Origin: Gnetum montanum
Lineage: Eukaryota; Streptophyta; Gnetopsida; Gnetales; Gnetaceae
Reading direction: 5' to 3'
DNA length: 64,000 nt
NCBI GenBank assembly: GCA_015680685.1
Contig: MNCI01028332.1
Location: 1-64,000 of the forward strand
Part shown: positions 9,801 to 23,040 of the stretch, piece by piece
Layout of the letters: each line of letters opens with the position of its first letter
How positions within the stretch are numbered: position 1 is the first letter of the stretch
The notes under the pieces: generated by a model
Databases searched by the model: none
What the model was told of the DNA's origin: nothing
What the model saw: the letters and a program-made list of their open reading frames with translations, nothing else
Program-made: the position numbers and the translations under genes

Positions 9801-12800
9801 ATGTCTTCATTGATTTCTGCCCACTTGGGTTAAAAGGCTCCTTCCAAGATAAGCAATCATTGGTCCATTTTGAATGTGGGCAAAATATTTTAGGCAGCTC
9901 TCTTTTATATTCTTACCTGTAGTCATAAACCTTAAAATTGTTTCTTATTTATCTAATTTTCATTTTAAGCTTATTGCCTTTGCCATCCGTCTGAACATAC
10001 GCATCTCACCTGTATTTATATTTATTGCTCGTGACCCTTTTTAAATGCAAGATAGTTTTCTCTATATTTCTTTGCAGGTCTCACTACCTTTTAAAAAATT
10101 TCCTATTAAGCTTGTGGGATTTATAAACGGTTAGTACTCCACTGGCTTGATATCATAATACTTCTCCATTCTTTTAGCAATTTTCTTTTAGAGTATCTTA
10201 GTAAGCATGTCATTTAGTGAGGATGCAGGAATATCATATCTCAATACTTAAGAACAATATAGTCAAACATGCAAACAATCTACTTGTTTGGAAGCAAAGG
10301 TTTGAGGCCTCTTCAGTTAATGAAAGGGACTTGAATTTGTCAGATATTTCCATTAAAAATCTGTCTTTGTGCAATGACATATAACAATCAAAACAAGAAA
10401 ATACTGTTATATGTTCTCATAAACAGAATAACTATTTTGATTATTTTAAAGTGTTAAAACATCATTGGTTTCAATGACACTATGCTTTGTTTCTGTATGA
10501 GCCACAAAGCATTGAGAACATTTTTTAATCAGGGATTGCATTGATATGTCTTGTAGTTTGCTAGAAAGGGAAATTTGAAACAAAAATATGATTCGGGATT
10601 TTTTCATCGACGACATACAAAGAAAGAAATTGCATTGATCGAGAAACAATTAGCATTTTTACAGCAATATTTAGAAGGAGTTTTGTATATGAAAAAGCTA
10701 CCCGATGTTGTAATAATTGTTGTGTGGCTTGCATTCTACAAGTCACATTTTCAATCCCAGTAGGTATACTGTGATGTAAAGAAGCTGAGTAAGAAGGAAT
10801 GGCTGAGATTGAATTCTATTCAGTAGATTGCTAGGGTCTTGTGGTTGCAACATGGACATAGTAAAACACGTAAGCTTTAGTTTTAGATATCCATACATGA
10901 CAACTATATGAGCCATACTTATATCAGAATGCAATGTGGGTCTAAGATCTTATGTCTCGTGAGCGTTATAAGCACATTCATAGATTTTTGGAACAAGTAA
11001 AAAGATACTACATTAATAAATAAGATTTAAAGTACAATGTGTCTAGTCTTGGGATCTTAACAATCAACCAAGATGATAGGATCAAATCTCTTATCTATGT
11101 TGATTTATGTCCGTTCAAAAGTAACATATGGAAGCAGCTTTTCTCCTAGTCATTATTTGAATATTGAAATAAAATATTTTAGCCATCTGCATTGAAACAC
11201 TTCGAATTATTATTGTGTTGAGATACTTCTAGCTTGTTTATTAATTTTCCTTGTGTGGTTACTCTAGTTGCTTGCCGATTTTCAGGCATTCCTTTTTCTC
11301 ATTATTTCTGTATATATCTCTAGATCTTTATCCACCTCCTTTTATATGTCCTCTCTTCCCTTAGATTTCTTTAACACTTGTTTAGCTAATTTTAATTACA
11401 CTCGGGTACTTTACACTGGTTCACTTACATTTTCTTCCCAATTTGTTAATTTCTTCTGCAGCAGTGTTTCTTTAAGTAATATCGGATTTTATCTTCTCAG
11501 ATCTGACTATCTCATTCTTACATTCTCTTCTAATGTCTTTGCCCTTCCATTTATATCCAATATCAATAGTGAGGCCTGCATTTTTCAAACTCTTCTCGGT
11601 TGACTGTAGCATCTTTCACTTTTTCAACTTCTCCATTCTAGAAATTAGCTTTAAATTTAATATGAGCTTTTATACATGAATTCATTTTCATTAAATGTTC
11701 TGTTTATTATGAACTTTTTACATCTATTCATTTTTTTTGTTTGCTGCCCTTTTAATATTCATCAAGTCTGAAGGATACATTGTATCTTAATTGATCCAAG
11801 GTCAGAAGACATGTTTCGTGTCTGAATTATTTGCATAGTATTGCATATGTCATGGAATTATCAATTTTATGAGCCTTTGAATGGAACATTTTTATGATAA
11901 TAGATAAGGTATTTTAGTAAATTTCTATCAATTAAATTGATTTTCTATATATAATCATAATAACACTAATAAATATTATTGTTGTGTACGTAGCTTCCAC
12001 AATATTCTAGCTGTTGCATCATGGAATGGAACCATATATGGCATTGATATGAAGTCAGGTGCCATCAGGTGGTCATTTTCATCAGGCGCCTCATTAACAT
12101 CTCATAATAAATATTCATGTTTTAAGAATAATCCTGATGCACATATAGATGGCTTTGATGAGACTATTGAACAAACACAAGAGAATTTAAAAGAAGACCA
12201 ATTTTTGTTCTGTGGAAAAGATTGGAATCTAAATATATATGATAAGCAATTTGGAACAAAGGTATGGCTGAATTTTATATCATTTGTAAATATATATACT
12301 TTTCTTGAACTTGAAATTAAGTCAAACAGTTTTTGTGTTTTACAGTCTCTTCCAAATTCACCGGAGGACTTTATTCGCAACACACCACATGTTTCACCAG
12401 ATGGATCCCTTGTACATGGGTATAAAACAATGACCACTTTTCTTATTGATTTCAAAACAGGAAATGTTGTCCGGAGGTATAATCCAAAAGGTGCATTTTC
12501 TGACAAGGAAACACATGCTATTTTTAGTGAAGAAGTGGTTGAAGGGAATGTTGGATCAATTAAGGAGGACGTAAAATCATCTTTAAATTTATCTCATTTG
12601 CAACCCGTTTTTATTACACGGACAGATTATACATTAATATCATACGATGCTAACACAGGAAAGATTCAGTGGAATGTTAGTGTAGCAGAAATAGATGCTG
12701 TGGCCGTCATTTTACCTAAAATGCCTTTGGGGACTGGTGGAAGCTCAGCACATTCTGTCATTCCTCCTGTAAAATGGAGAGTGCCTGTATTGCCACCATT

Positions 12801-15800
12801 AAATTCCGATAATCAAGATCAGATACTATCCTTGCCCCATTATCATGATGATAGACTAAGTTATTCAGAAAGGTATGATGACAATGGGAATATTTTGTCT
12901 TTACCACCACGTAAAATTATTAATGGTCTGATGGCACAGCGACAAAGAGAAGACAAGGAAAATTATATCTTGAACAGGATTGAAGAGTCCTGTGAAAGAG
13001 AAAATAAGTGTTTGGCTAAAATCCCGGAAACCAGGCAGACAAAGGCACCTTTTGAAAAGGGTTCTAGCTTGTTTCACGCTTTCAAAAAGTTATTTATTGC
13101 AACAATGATTACCATTTTCTGTGGATTAATTCATTGGTTGAGGTTTCATCGTGTTCGTAAATCAAAGCGTGAGGAAGAAAAACCAGTGGAAACTGGGCAT
13201 AAAAGAAGAACCCGTAAAACTAAACATCATAAAATGCAAGAAAAACTTCTGCAGAGCACTAATCATGATGTAACTAACTTATTGATTCTAAGAAATGAAG
13301 ATGCCCTTGAAAATGCTGAGAAATCTATTGGCAAAATGATTGTTTCTCATGATGTTATTGACAGTGGAAGTAATGGCACCATGATATTCAAAGGTTTCTA
13401 CAATGGTAGAGACGTTGCTATAAAGCGTCTTGTCAAAGCCTGCCACGAAACAGCAACAAAAGAAATTCAAAACCTTATTGCATCTGATCAGCATCCAAAC
13501 ATTGTGAGATGGTATGGTTCAGAAATGGATGCAGATTTTGTATATGTTGCCTTGGAACGTTGCACTTGTAGCCTCAGTGATTTTGTGTTTGCCACATCAA
13601 CTGTCTATCAGCCCAATGACCAAGTTATAAGTGATTTGCAGAAGAGGAAAATGGTCCATGTTTCTGATGTAGTCAACGAGTTGAATATACATTTGTGGAA
13701 TGACAACGGTTGTGCATCAAAACAGTTGTTGAATCTAATGAAGTAAGCTAAATGTTACCTTTAAACCTTCTTATCAAATGAATGATTTATATTTCAAGCA
13801 CGTGTTTTAAATTTTGGTTACATGTATATATTCATTTTCTTGCTTAATCAACTTTTCGGTATTGTTTACTTTGTTAGTAACTTGAAGTGACAAACTAATA
13901 TCTATGTTTTGCTAATTTGGTTCAGGGATATGGTGACGGGTCTTTCTCATTTGCATGAGCTGGGCATCATACATAGAGATTTGAAGCCGCAAAATGTGTT
14001 AATAAGCACACATAAAGGTCTGAAGGCAAAGCTTTCAGATATGGGACTAAGCAGGCAGCTAAACATGAACAAACACTCCTTAAGCGCTAACACAACTGGT
14101 AAGGAAGCTTTCATTTTTAAAATTTGTTTTCAATTTTGCTTTACCTTCTGTCTACTTGTTTTTGTACCAGTTTAATATATAGCTAATTAAGCAAAATGTT
14201 GCCATTATTTGGTTTAAAGACTCAAACTTATTATTCTGCCATCCAGTAAAAGACCCCAGGTATCCATTGGTCAGAGCGAGTGTACCATGGAAGCAAAAAT
14301 TGATTTGATTTATAGCCAAAGATTTGATAAATAGTTACAATGTGCCATTGTTTTGAAATCTTACTTTATAGTAACACAAAATTGAAGTTACAGCTGCGTT
14401 GAATCTTTTAAACCTATCAATGAACCTGTCTATCTATGCTTAGGGAAACTGGTTCATTTGATTTCTACACTGGAACCCGCTGATGTGGTTACTAGAACTA
14501 GAGCTGCAACTGTTGCATATGTTACATTTCTGATTTTTCTTTTCAAAGATGTGATAAGTTATTGATGGGCTTTAAGAGGTGGCATGTGTGAATTAAAAGA
14601 TGCAAGTATTTTGTTTTCCAAGCATACTTTGTAATATTTCAGCAATGGTAGCATGTGCAAATTTATGTGCATCAACAACTAAATCATGAATTTTTAAATG
14701 GAAGACAACAACAACAACCTGAAAAAAAAAAATTTACCAAAAAAGGAGAAATTACTGTGAGCCAACTTCAGAGCAGAGAAATACCCTTCTAAATTAAATG
14801 GGGAATTGGAACACTGTCCATCTAATTCCATTATCTTTTTTGAACCTCAAATGCCATCCCCACTCGAGAAAAACGACCCTATTAGTGCAGCTCTAATGAA
14901 ATCATATGGAAGAGATGATTGTGTATTATGGTAGATAAACAAAATAAAATAAGAAGGTAATCAAAATAAACATAAATGAATCTGTGTGTTCCTAACATAG
15001 TCAGTTATACTGAAACTAGTTTAAGAATTTAGATTGTGAACTTTGTGCATGAGATGAACGGGAGGCTATATTATACACAATTGAATACAATGCTATGTGC
15101 AATTGAATGTAAGCCGATATGTAAGCTATTGAAGTTGAATCTACATGGTAAGCCTTATGTTTTATGCTTCTACGCTTTGTAACTATGCATTGTGTGGATC
15201 CTTGAAACAGCTGCAGGAAGCTCAGGATGGCGTGCACCAGAGCAACTCTTAAATGGTCGTCAGACTTGTGCATTGGACATGTTTAGTTTAGGATGTGTCC
15301 TTTTCTTTTGCATCACTGGTGGTAAACATCCATTTGGTGAAGAGTATGAGAGAGACAGTAACATTGTGAAGGGCAAATTTGATCTTTTCCCTATTGTGGA
15401 CATGCCAGAAGCCGCTGATCTCATAAGCTTGTTGCTCAACAGCTCTTCTGAGTTAAGGTGAACCAAAATTGTTCTGACTATGTTTCTTAACTTGGAAGTT
15501 TAGGATTCTAGTTAGTGATTTTCAAGGAGAGTGTCGATGTTTTTACAGTATTTCTGTTTAAATTAACATACTAAATATTTTAGTCCAGGCCTAGTGCGAA
15601 AGTGATTCTGCGCCATCATTTCTTTTGGAGCCCTGAAGATCGTCTTTCTTTCCTCAAGGATGCAAGTGACAGAATCGAGCTAGAGGACAAGGAAAAACAG
15701 TCAGACCTGTTGCAGGCAGTGGAAAATATTGGATCAACAGTATTTGGTGGAACATGGGAGGGTCAAATGGATAATGCCCTTCTAACCGATGTTGGTCGTT

Positions 15801-16734
15801 ATCGTCGTTATAAATATGACAGTGTTCGTGATCTGCTACGTTTGATCCGTAACAAATCAAGCCATTATAGGGAATTTCCAGCTAGTGTTCAGGTAAACTA
15901 TGTACTCGTTGCAGATTTTTACTTTCTGTCTTTATGTTAGTTGTATAGGATTATCATCTCTATTGGGAGGGTGTGAATGTATGTTCACGTGATACGTCTT
16001 TGGAAATCTTTTGTTTCTCACAAATGAAACCTTACTAGTTTTGAATCTTCCGCTAGTTTCATCTTATGTTGTCAAAATTCTTGTTACTTTCTTTTTGTGT
16101 AACGACAAACCTCTGTAAATTTAGAAATCCTAGATTGAAATTTGTTTCGATCATCACTTTTCATGTCGGTTTCCCTTCTTTTGTTTTCTTTCGTTTTTTT
16201 TTCACTTTTTCCTTTCTTCTCTTTTTTATTGGATTGACTTGGTTCTCCATGAGATAAGGGCTGAAGAAAGTTCTTGTTGGGATTGACTATGATACTTCTG
16301 TAATTTTTCAGTACATTAAATAATAATTGTTTTAGATTGTGCATTTACATATTATACTTTGGCTTTGTAAATGTATTCATGGTATATCTTGTTGACTAGA
16401 ATACCTTAGAATTAATTGATATTAATGTAGAATTACTTTTGTTAAACAGGCGGGGCAATCTAGATATCTGGTTAGCAGTTCAATGTTGTTTTGGTGTCTT
16501 TCTTCCATAGGTGCTAAATGAATTCATTTTTCACGTGTTACTTTCTTTTCGTTATCCAGTTGTAGCTTTAATGTGTTCTTGTTTCAGGAGATGTTTGGTT
16601 CCTATCCGGAAGGATTTGAAAATTATTTCAGAAAAAAATTTCCAAATCTAGTTCACGAAGTCTTCAAAGTTCTCTCTCAGCATTGTTCAGAAGAAGACTT
16701 TTTTCAAAAATATTCCTTTAGACATTGTGGATAG
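6867..16734 (+). CDS. IRE1: Serine/threonine kinase-endoribonuclease IRE1 (7 exons, 935 aa)
   Basis: ER membrane sensor of unfolded proteins; its RNase cuts bZIP60-type mRNA and other ER messages. Exons: 6867-7138, 11994-12261, 12346-13742, 13926-14098, 15211-15457, 15589-15892, 16588-16734 (2,808 nt, all GT-AG, frame closes exactly). Residues 1-22 are a signal peptide; to about 425 the luminal domain (e.g. ASWNGTIYGID, NTPHVSPDGS); about 429-445 one membrane helix followed by a basic stretch. Kinase: AIK lysine 540, HRD aspartate 664, the DFG site reads DMG (684-686) as is usual in plant IRE1, APE 712-714. RNase: residues equivalent to human Y892, R905, N906 and H910 are Y860, R873, N874 and H878, all kept. 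No stop or frameshift in the exons. Length fits plant IRE1. Expression is not shown by sequence. Confidence 0.93.
7139..11993 (+). other. IRE1 intron 1 (4,855 nt)
   Basis: Donor acGTGAGT at 7139, acceptor ctacgtAG ending at 11993; splicing completes a Thr codon and enters the luminal domain directly. The intron is AT-rich with only short chance ORFs. It holds a (GAT)n/(ATC)n hairpin at 9634-9663 and a 21-bp tandem duplication of the aaacaaggctgaaa type near 8958-9002. No LTR element was recognised in it. Confidence 0.85.
9634..9663. repeat. Trinucleotide inverted repeat in IRE1 intron 1
   Basis: A (GATGAT)n tract runs straight into (ATCATC)n with a tiny loop, giving a near-perfect hairpin of about 15-bp arms. 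Confidence 0.85.
12262..12345 (+). other. IRE1 intron 2 (84 nt, frame-neutral, no stop)
   Basis: Donor AAG|GTATGG and acceptor TTTTACAG|TCT. Its length is 28 codons with no stop in the exon frame, so the unspliced reading frame runs from 12049 to 13746. Family alignment from memory favours removal: IYDKQFGTK joins SLPNSPEDF, both sides matching plant IRE1 luminal sequence. Confidence 0.85.
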
Positions 16735-19700
16735 TTCTCCACTTGAAATTTTTAAGCCATCAGCTTGAGCTCATCAGCGATGTCTGAAAGTCCTGCAGTA
16801 GAATTAGAAAATGTTGCAAACGACACTAAGGAGGTGATCCGTCACAGATGACCTCAGAATCTCCACATGAGGTTATGGAAGTGAGGATGGTGGATACTGT
16901 GAAGTTCCTTAAAAGTTGTCCTCAAAGGTGAAAACTACACCTGAAATTTTGAGGTGAGGCTTGAACTACCTTTTTAGTTTGGACGTTTAGGAAATTGTGT
17001 GGTATTGTTAGGTTTGCTGTAAATTCCAGGGTAATTTGATCTTCTATGACACTAGGAACACGCGGATATTGCAACTAGAGGCCTCTCAGCTTCTGACAAA
17101 CAGAAAACAACATTTTTTGATATCATTTTCCTAAGTTATGGCATGCAAGCCTTAATATTGTATTGTTACGTAATATGATCTTTTGGTCCTAACTTATGTG
17201 TTGGAAACAAACAAGTTACGTCTTTGTTTATCTCTGATGCAGGGGTACTTGAGCTTTGAAGAACATTTCTTATATGCTGTATATGCAGTCCTTAAAGACA
17301 TGGTTTTTATTTGAGCAAATTGGTCAACTCATGTTCCTCACGTCCATTTAAGGTTGATAGGAATCAAGATCACCCTTGCACCTTTGGACATGGTTTCAGT
17401 TATATACGAAAGCCTAGTGCCAGAGTCAGCAAGTAATTTCAAATCAAAGTTTTTTCTTGCATTTTTCTCGTTACCTTCAAAAATTTTAATCCAGTGTAAT
17501 GTGACTTGGTACCCGATTGCTCGGAGAACAAGGTGCTTTCTGGTATGCTTTGCAGGCATTTACAGTTAATGTACATTAAGTTTCAGCCAATGAACTGCAT
17601 TGTGTAAGCTGTGCAAGCATGATAACATTGATTTGCATGTTTATTTTTTATTGAAACTGATAAAAAACAAGGTTCAAAAGGCAGCGTGGCACCCACAGCG
17701 AAGTTGTGCCTGATACCATTCTAACCCGAGGGAATCTCCTGTGAGGGCAATGGAAAATTATGATAATTTACAAGCCTATGGAACAAGGTACGCAAGCTTG
17801 TTGATTAAATGAAGTTTTTGATCAATGGCTGTTCGATAGAGGCACCGTGGAGGGGTGTCTTCCAAGTCTGGTAGTGTTATTGAATCAGACCACTCGAATG
17901 CCATTGAATATGACAAATTCTAGTCCTAAGAAATAGTGTTTCATGTGTATATCAAGGTTTTAAGTAGGTTGCCAAGCTTGTTGATCAGATCATGGCAGTA
18001 AGGCAGTCATGATGGGAATTTAGCTTAAATAGCATGGTTTGAAATGTTTAAAAAATTCTAATTTTTGTACATATGCATTATATTTTTATGTGATAAATGC
18101 TAGTGCACCATGATTATTATTCAAGATCTTGCCATAGCACCAGACACAATAACAGAGTAATCGGTGGCTATAGTAAAAACTGTTTTTTCTGCTACATAGA
18201 GAATATCATCTTGAGTTGGGTTTGGCCGAAGGAATTTCTGGGTTAAAAAATGCCCACGCGAGTTGTAGAGCTCTACCTTTTGCCATGTTTACCCCTGAAG
18301 GTGAAGATTACCATATACCGTAAGAAAAAAACGGTTTGTTTTTCAATCATCTGTAGTTTCAATTATTTGCTTTTATCATATTTTAGTTTATACGAGTTTT
18401 GGAAAAGTATTATATTACAGTTTGTTGCTTATGCTTTTGATCAGAGTTGTATAAGTCCTGGGATCTCATATGGCTTTGACACCGTAACTTTGGAAAAGAG
18501 ATGTAATGTCTGGTCTTTCGTAGCATTAGTAACACTGTTATTTTTAAGTTGATGTACCAAAAAAATAAATGTACCTTTATTGGTTGTGGAAGTTGTAGCG
18601 GACAGACCAACATTAAAATTTTAAGGTCTTTTTACTTTTTCTTAGTCTGGGGCTTATTCGTGAGTTTGTATTTATTTAAAATTTTCAATATCTATTTTTG
18701 GAGATTGTAGAAATGAAATATGCTCAAATTATACGCCAACACTATATGGTGGTAAGCACCATGCCAAAGTCCAAGTTTTAGCATTGAATTTTGATTTGTT
18801 TTATGACAAGCATATTTGATGGGTCAAAATAGTTAACAGGTATTATTTGGTTAGAGCAATTAGCTTGTGGTTTATATATCACATGTTCAACTTCAAAAGG
18901 TAAAAATATGTGTAGGGATGGTGAAAATATATGTGTAGGGATCATGTTTCACCATGGATGTATATTGACACTAAGATAAGTGGGTATCATATTTGCTAGA
19001 CGTCTTGGATGTACTTCTAATCAAATTGTTTTGTAACATTAAATTTTTGTTTATGAATAAAAATATATACATATTTATTAAAATGTTTTGCAGAGTGGCT
19101 GGGGATAGTATTTTGTTCTTATAAACAATGTTTTTGCCATATAGTGTCAATTCTATGTCAAATAATTTACGAAGACCAAAAAAAAAAAAAATTGGCATCA
19201 ATTCCTAGACTTTTAATATATATATCTAATTTAATTAGGAAGACTAAATGCAGAGAGCTCATAGAAAATAATCGAAGCTGTTGTGTAGCTGGCTTCATGA
19301 TTTTATGAAAGCAACTTGATGGCAAAGCAATGAATTTAACAATTATTTTAAGGTGCTTTTACGTTATTGCTATTCCAATTCAGTGAATCCAAAGCAAAAT
19401 CAATGCTGCTATAAAACTGTGCTAGAAAACTGTGTTGATATATAGACTCAGAACAGTGGATGACAAAACGAATCCCATCATTACTAGGCTATTAGTTAAA
19501 TTTCAGTTTAAGCTAATTTAGACATTAGCCAGGATTGTGAAACTAAAATGGATTTTATTGCATTTTTAAACCCTCAGGATCTATTGGGGAGAGTAGTATT
19601 GCCAGTTTGACAAGCATAATGGCATAAGCAGCTTAACGAATAACACGGTTAGAGAAGAAAGTGTTATTACCAAACTATTCAATAATAAAATTTTCTTGCA

Positions 19701-20508
19701 AAAATTGTAAAAGGCAAGACACATTGAGATCGCTTGTATCAAAGTTGAAGGAATGGCAAATTTTCAAACAATCATTAAGATTCCCTGGGTATTCTATCCC
19801 ATACAACATTATCAGGCCACGGTAACAAAGAATTACTGATACTTTATGATATTTCAATGATACTTTACAGAACAGAATTTGTTGTAATGGTGCTAAAAAA
19901 TGCATAGAATAATACTTCATGCCGAGAAGTATAGCGTATCTAACAGAGACTCACTGATCGTGACATTTATGCGTACATCAAACATAAAGAAACAAGATGA
20001 AAATACCTATATTTTTTGTATGCTAACAGCATCTTCCCAAGTAAAAGCAGACCATAATATTTTGACGATAAAAAGGGCCAAACACGATCAGATTGAAAAA
20101 GCAGGCTACTATCTCAGTAGGCCGAAGAAGTCAAATAAGTTGCAAAATTACTTAAATATGTTATGACGTTCAAATAAAACATCAGGGCCTTTGTATTCTC
20201 AAAAGTCTGTCTTCGTGCTGTACTTTCAAGCAGTGCTTGTTCTTCTCTCGAACTAAAACAAGTAGAATGGCGAAGTAAAACAACACAGCTTTCAGTAAAG
20301 GGTCACAGTGCTTAGTCTGTCAAGCCAGGTCCTCATGGGTCTGTAGATGGGGAGAGCCTAACCTCTTTTTTAGTATGTCTATGTACTTTATCATCATTCC
20401 CAATAACAGCACTAGCTTTCAGTAATTATATACCATAAAAAAACTGAAATCAAGTTGTTGCAGACTAAGGTACATAGTAGCATGTAACTCCAGAGCTGTG
20501 TGCATGGA
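16735..20508. other. IRE1 3' region and intergenic DNA
   Basis: AT-rich sequence without a recognisable gene. 16780-16931 can be read as two short out-of-frame peptides (MSESPAVELENV..., then SPHEVMEVRMVDTVKF), possibly a decayed coding tail or chance. Open frames at 18250-18552 (100 codons) and 19900-20166 (88 codons) resemble nothing I know. No clear polyadenylation signal could be assigned. Confidence 0.6.
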
Positions 20509-21672
20509 TCAGTCAGTAACAGGAAACATTTTGGGGCTGAATGAATAAACCAACAGTTGCCTACCTTTAGCAGCAGCTGTAATGCGATGACCAGGCAACA
20601 GAAACCATGATCTGGTAGCAACATCAAGAGCCAGCATCCGACGCTGAAAAGAGCAGATAAATGGTACCTCCATTAGCGACAGCATTGACCTAAAGCCCCA
20701 GCTGATCCTTGAAAAATACGAGTCATCCTTACAAACACATCCCACTCCTCCTCCTCCTCACACAATTCCCAAACCCTGATACGGCCAATCCCATTCTTCC
20801 AACGAATCCCAGCCACCATGAACAGCCTGCCACAGCAGCCCACCAAACTGAAAATTTCACGTATTTTGGCATGGGAGCTTGCACCTTGCTCCACAGCCCA
20901 TCAGCCACATTGAAACGCACAACCCCAAATGGCAAATGGCTCCTAAAATAAGGATTTCCATTACACACAGTAGAACCCGGCTCAACATATGTCTAGGGAG
21001 GCAAAGGACCACTAAGGCTCCAAGTACCAGTCAGAATCATACAGCTCAGAGCTCATATCCCTGGAATTTCCCCCTTCCAAATCATCATCATATCCTACAA
21101 CAATTAGCCAGAAAGACCTTTTCTCCCTGGCTTCACTAAAACCATCCAAATTTCCATTATAACGACTGCTTTCAATAACTACAAGACTGACAAGGGGCAT
21201 AACCCTTTTCTTCATCATGGGAGGCAGCACAACCCATCTCCAAGAGATGGAATTGCAAATCACAAGTGACAGTGACCCATCAGTCTCTGCCATGCAACAA
21301 AACAATCCCCCTGCGGAGGCAACGGTTTTGACATGGAAAGGCACAAAGGAGAGTCTGAACGTGTGCCATGAGTTTAGGGCAGGATCATATGCATAAAGCA
21401 GATTAGAGCCGTAAGAAGGAAGACCCACCTGTTGCTGGAGAGACATTGCAAGCCAATGATCCCTGCTTCTGGGCAAGTTGCAACAGCCGGAGGAGGAGGA
21501 GGAGATGATGCTGCTGAATTTCTTTCTTGCACAGGGTTTTGTACTGCGTTAGGTATGTGTTGCAGGCTTCCGCACACTAGATCGATTGGGAGATTTTCTC
21601 ACAGCTGCGGGTCAAGCTCGAATTCGAACTCGGGACCTGTGGCTCCTGGTGGGTAGATGATGATGTTTTCTT
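20509..21672 (-). pseudogene. F-box/kelch-repeat protein pseudogene
   Basis: Relic of an SCF ubiquitin-ligase substrate receptor of the At5g15710-like F-box/kelch type. From the N-terminus: a segment ending FELDPQL then a stop at 21601-21599 where the F-box motif has Trp, followed by ENLPIDL; a frameshifted F-box remainder; then a 154-codon block from 21476 with YAYDPALNSWHTF and SAGGLFCC; then VCNGNPYF and QAPMPKYVKF; then GCCGRLFMVAGI and RIRVWEL; ending KMFPVTD at about 20509. At least four frame changes and two stops (also near 21012) separate the blocks. No intron is needed. A processed or tandem duplicate of an active paralogue is likely. Confidence 0.85.
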
Positions 21673-21917
21673 CATCATTTCAGAACCATTTCCTTGAATT
21701 TCTTTTTCCTGCTCCTATTCATCGTATTGCTTCTAGAAACACCTCCCCACTCCCCGCCTCTGCTGCTGTAGATTTATTTGGGAACGCAGAAGATGCGGCG
21801 GCCAAAAAATGAAACGGTGGAAAGGGAAAAACTAGGACGAACTGCGCATCCAAATTTGGCTCAAAGTGTGAGAGAGATAACAGGTTTTGATGGGGCTTGC
21901 TACCTTCTCCATGGTTT

Positions 21918-22210
21918 GGACTTCGGATTTACTTTGGCATGGAACTGACTTCTTTTTATCTTCGGATTTACTTTGGTATGGCAGTTCTATCCATTACTTG
22001 GAGGGGCTATGACCTTCTACTATATTGGAGTAGGTAGGATTTTGTTTGGAAGAGTTGCATAATTCAAACTTTAAGTTGGGGTTGGTCTTGGATTGATTCA
22101 TACGGGGATAGTAGTTCCATGTACTAGTTGGAGGGGCCATGACCTTCCACTATACCCCACTCAGTAGGATCTTGTTTGGTAGGGTTGCATAGTTCAACTC
22201 TATGTTGGGG
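21918..22210. repeat. Degenerate short-range duplications
   Basis: Cttcggatttactttgg(c/t)atgg occurs at about 21922 and 21960. A longer unit of about 110 bp (gttctatccattacttggaggggctatgaccttc...gttgcataattcaa) at about 21984-22080 recurs at about 22112-22210 with several mismatches. Both are direct repeats in otherwise non-coding DNA. Confidence 0.7.
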
Positions 22211-23040
22211 TTGGGGTTAGTTGGGAGTGTCATGGGATATGCTATGGGACATTGCATATGTTCATAAGAGCACTACATCAACTATCACCATGCAGTGATG
22301 AATATTGAGAGTTGAGCTGGTTGTCCCTATAGTGTCCATGTAAGTGAAGCTAGGGAGTAATTAACTAGCTTGTTTCATATTTGTTATGTATGCAAGTTTC
22401 ATGTACACCACTTAGGTTATAATGCTCTGACATTAACAAGTTATTTGTTGGCATGTGTTTCATGCTTGGTGAGCATTGAGACATATTCATCTTGAGTCTT
22501 GTCATGATTCTAAACCTATAGAAGGACTCAAGTGGTGTTGGATAATGTGTCAAAGACAATGTTGTTACATGGTATTCGAGCATCATATTATCTCTTCCAG
22601 CAATCAACACTTAGTTGTTTTTTTAGCATTTAAACCTTACATTTTTATCATTCCTCTACCATTCTAGGTTTGTGCGTAAAAGGTTAATGCCACATTCAAT
22701 TGGAGATTCATGTCCTGTCATATCATTATCATTAACTTAGCAAAGATTATATCAAGTTAAAGATCATTTGTGGTCGCACATTAGGTACTTTCATACTTTG
22801 CTTATGGAGGTGATTCTGCAAGGTTGAAGAAAGAACAATTTTGTAGAAACATTTTTGGTAGTAGAAAGAGGTCCAATAGGTTATCTAGTGTCAAGAACCT
22901 TTGCTTGATAGCCTATAGGTCCTTTCTAGTAGTTCATTTTTATTTAGTTTTTTCTTTCTTACACTTATTACTAAGTTTATTTTTCCCATTTGCACTTAAT
23001 CTTGTTTTCTTCTAAGTGTGTGTAGAGACACTTGTTGACA
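22211..23040. other. Non-coding stretch without recognised features
   Basis: Open frames here are short and resemble nothing known. It may be decayed element sequence upstream of the gag relic, but I see no diagnostic motif. Confidence 0.5.

Noticed and set aside
10078-10140. Extra IRE1 exon near 10078 (gcag acceptor)
   Set aside because: Exon 1 to 11994 already joins in frame with expected luminal sequence, and the whole CDS closes without it.
11268-11603. 111-codon open frame in IRE1 intron 1
   Set aside because: Low-complexity Leu/Phe/Ser composition of AT-rich DNA, no family resemblance, inside a well-supported intron.
12049-13746. 565-codon single ORF as the IRE1 protein
   Set aside because: It reads through intron 2, starts within the luminal domain, and ends at the intron 3 donor; the spliced model fits the family.
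18250-18552. 100-codon ORF downstream of IRE1
   Set aside because: No recognisable motif, no supporting context, hydrophobic AT-rich composition.
20709-21139. Plus-strand ORFs over 20709-21139
   Set aside because: Shadows of the minus-strand F-box/kelch pseudogene.
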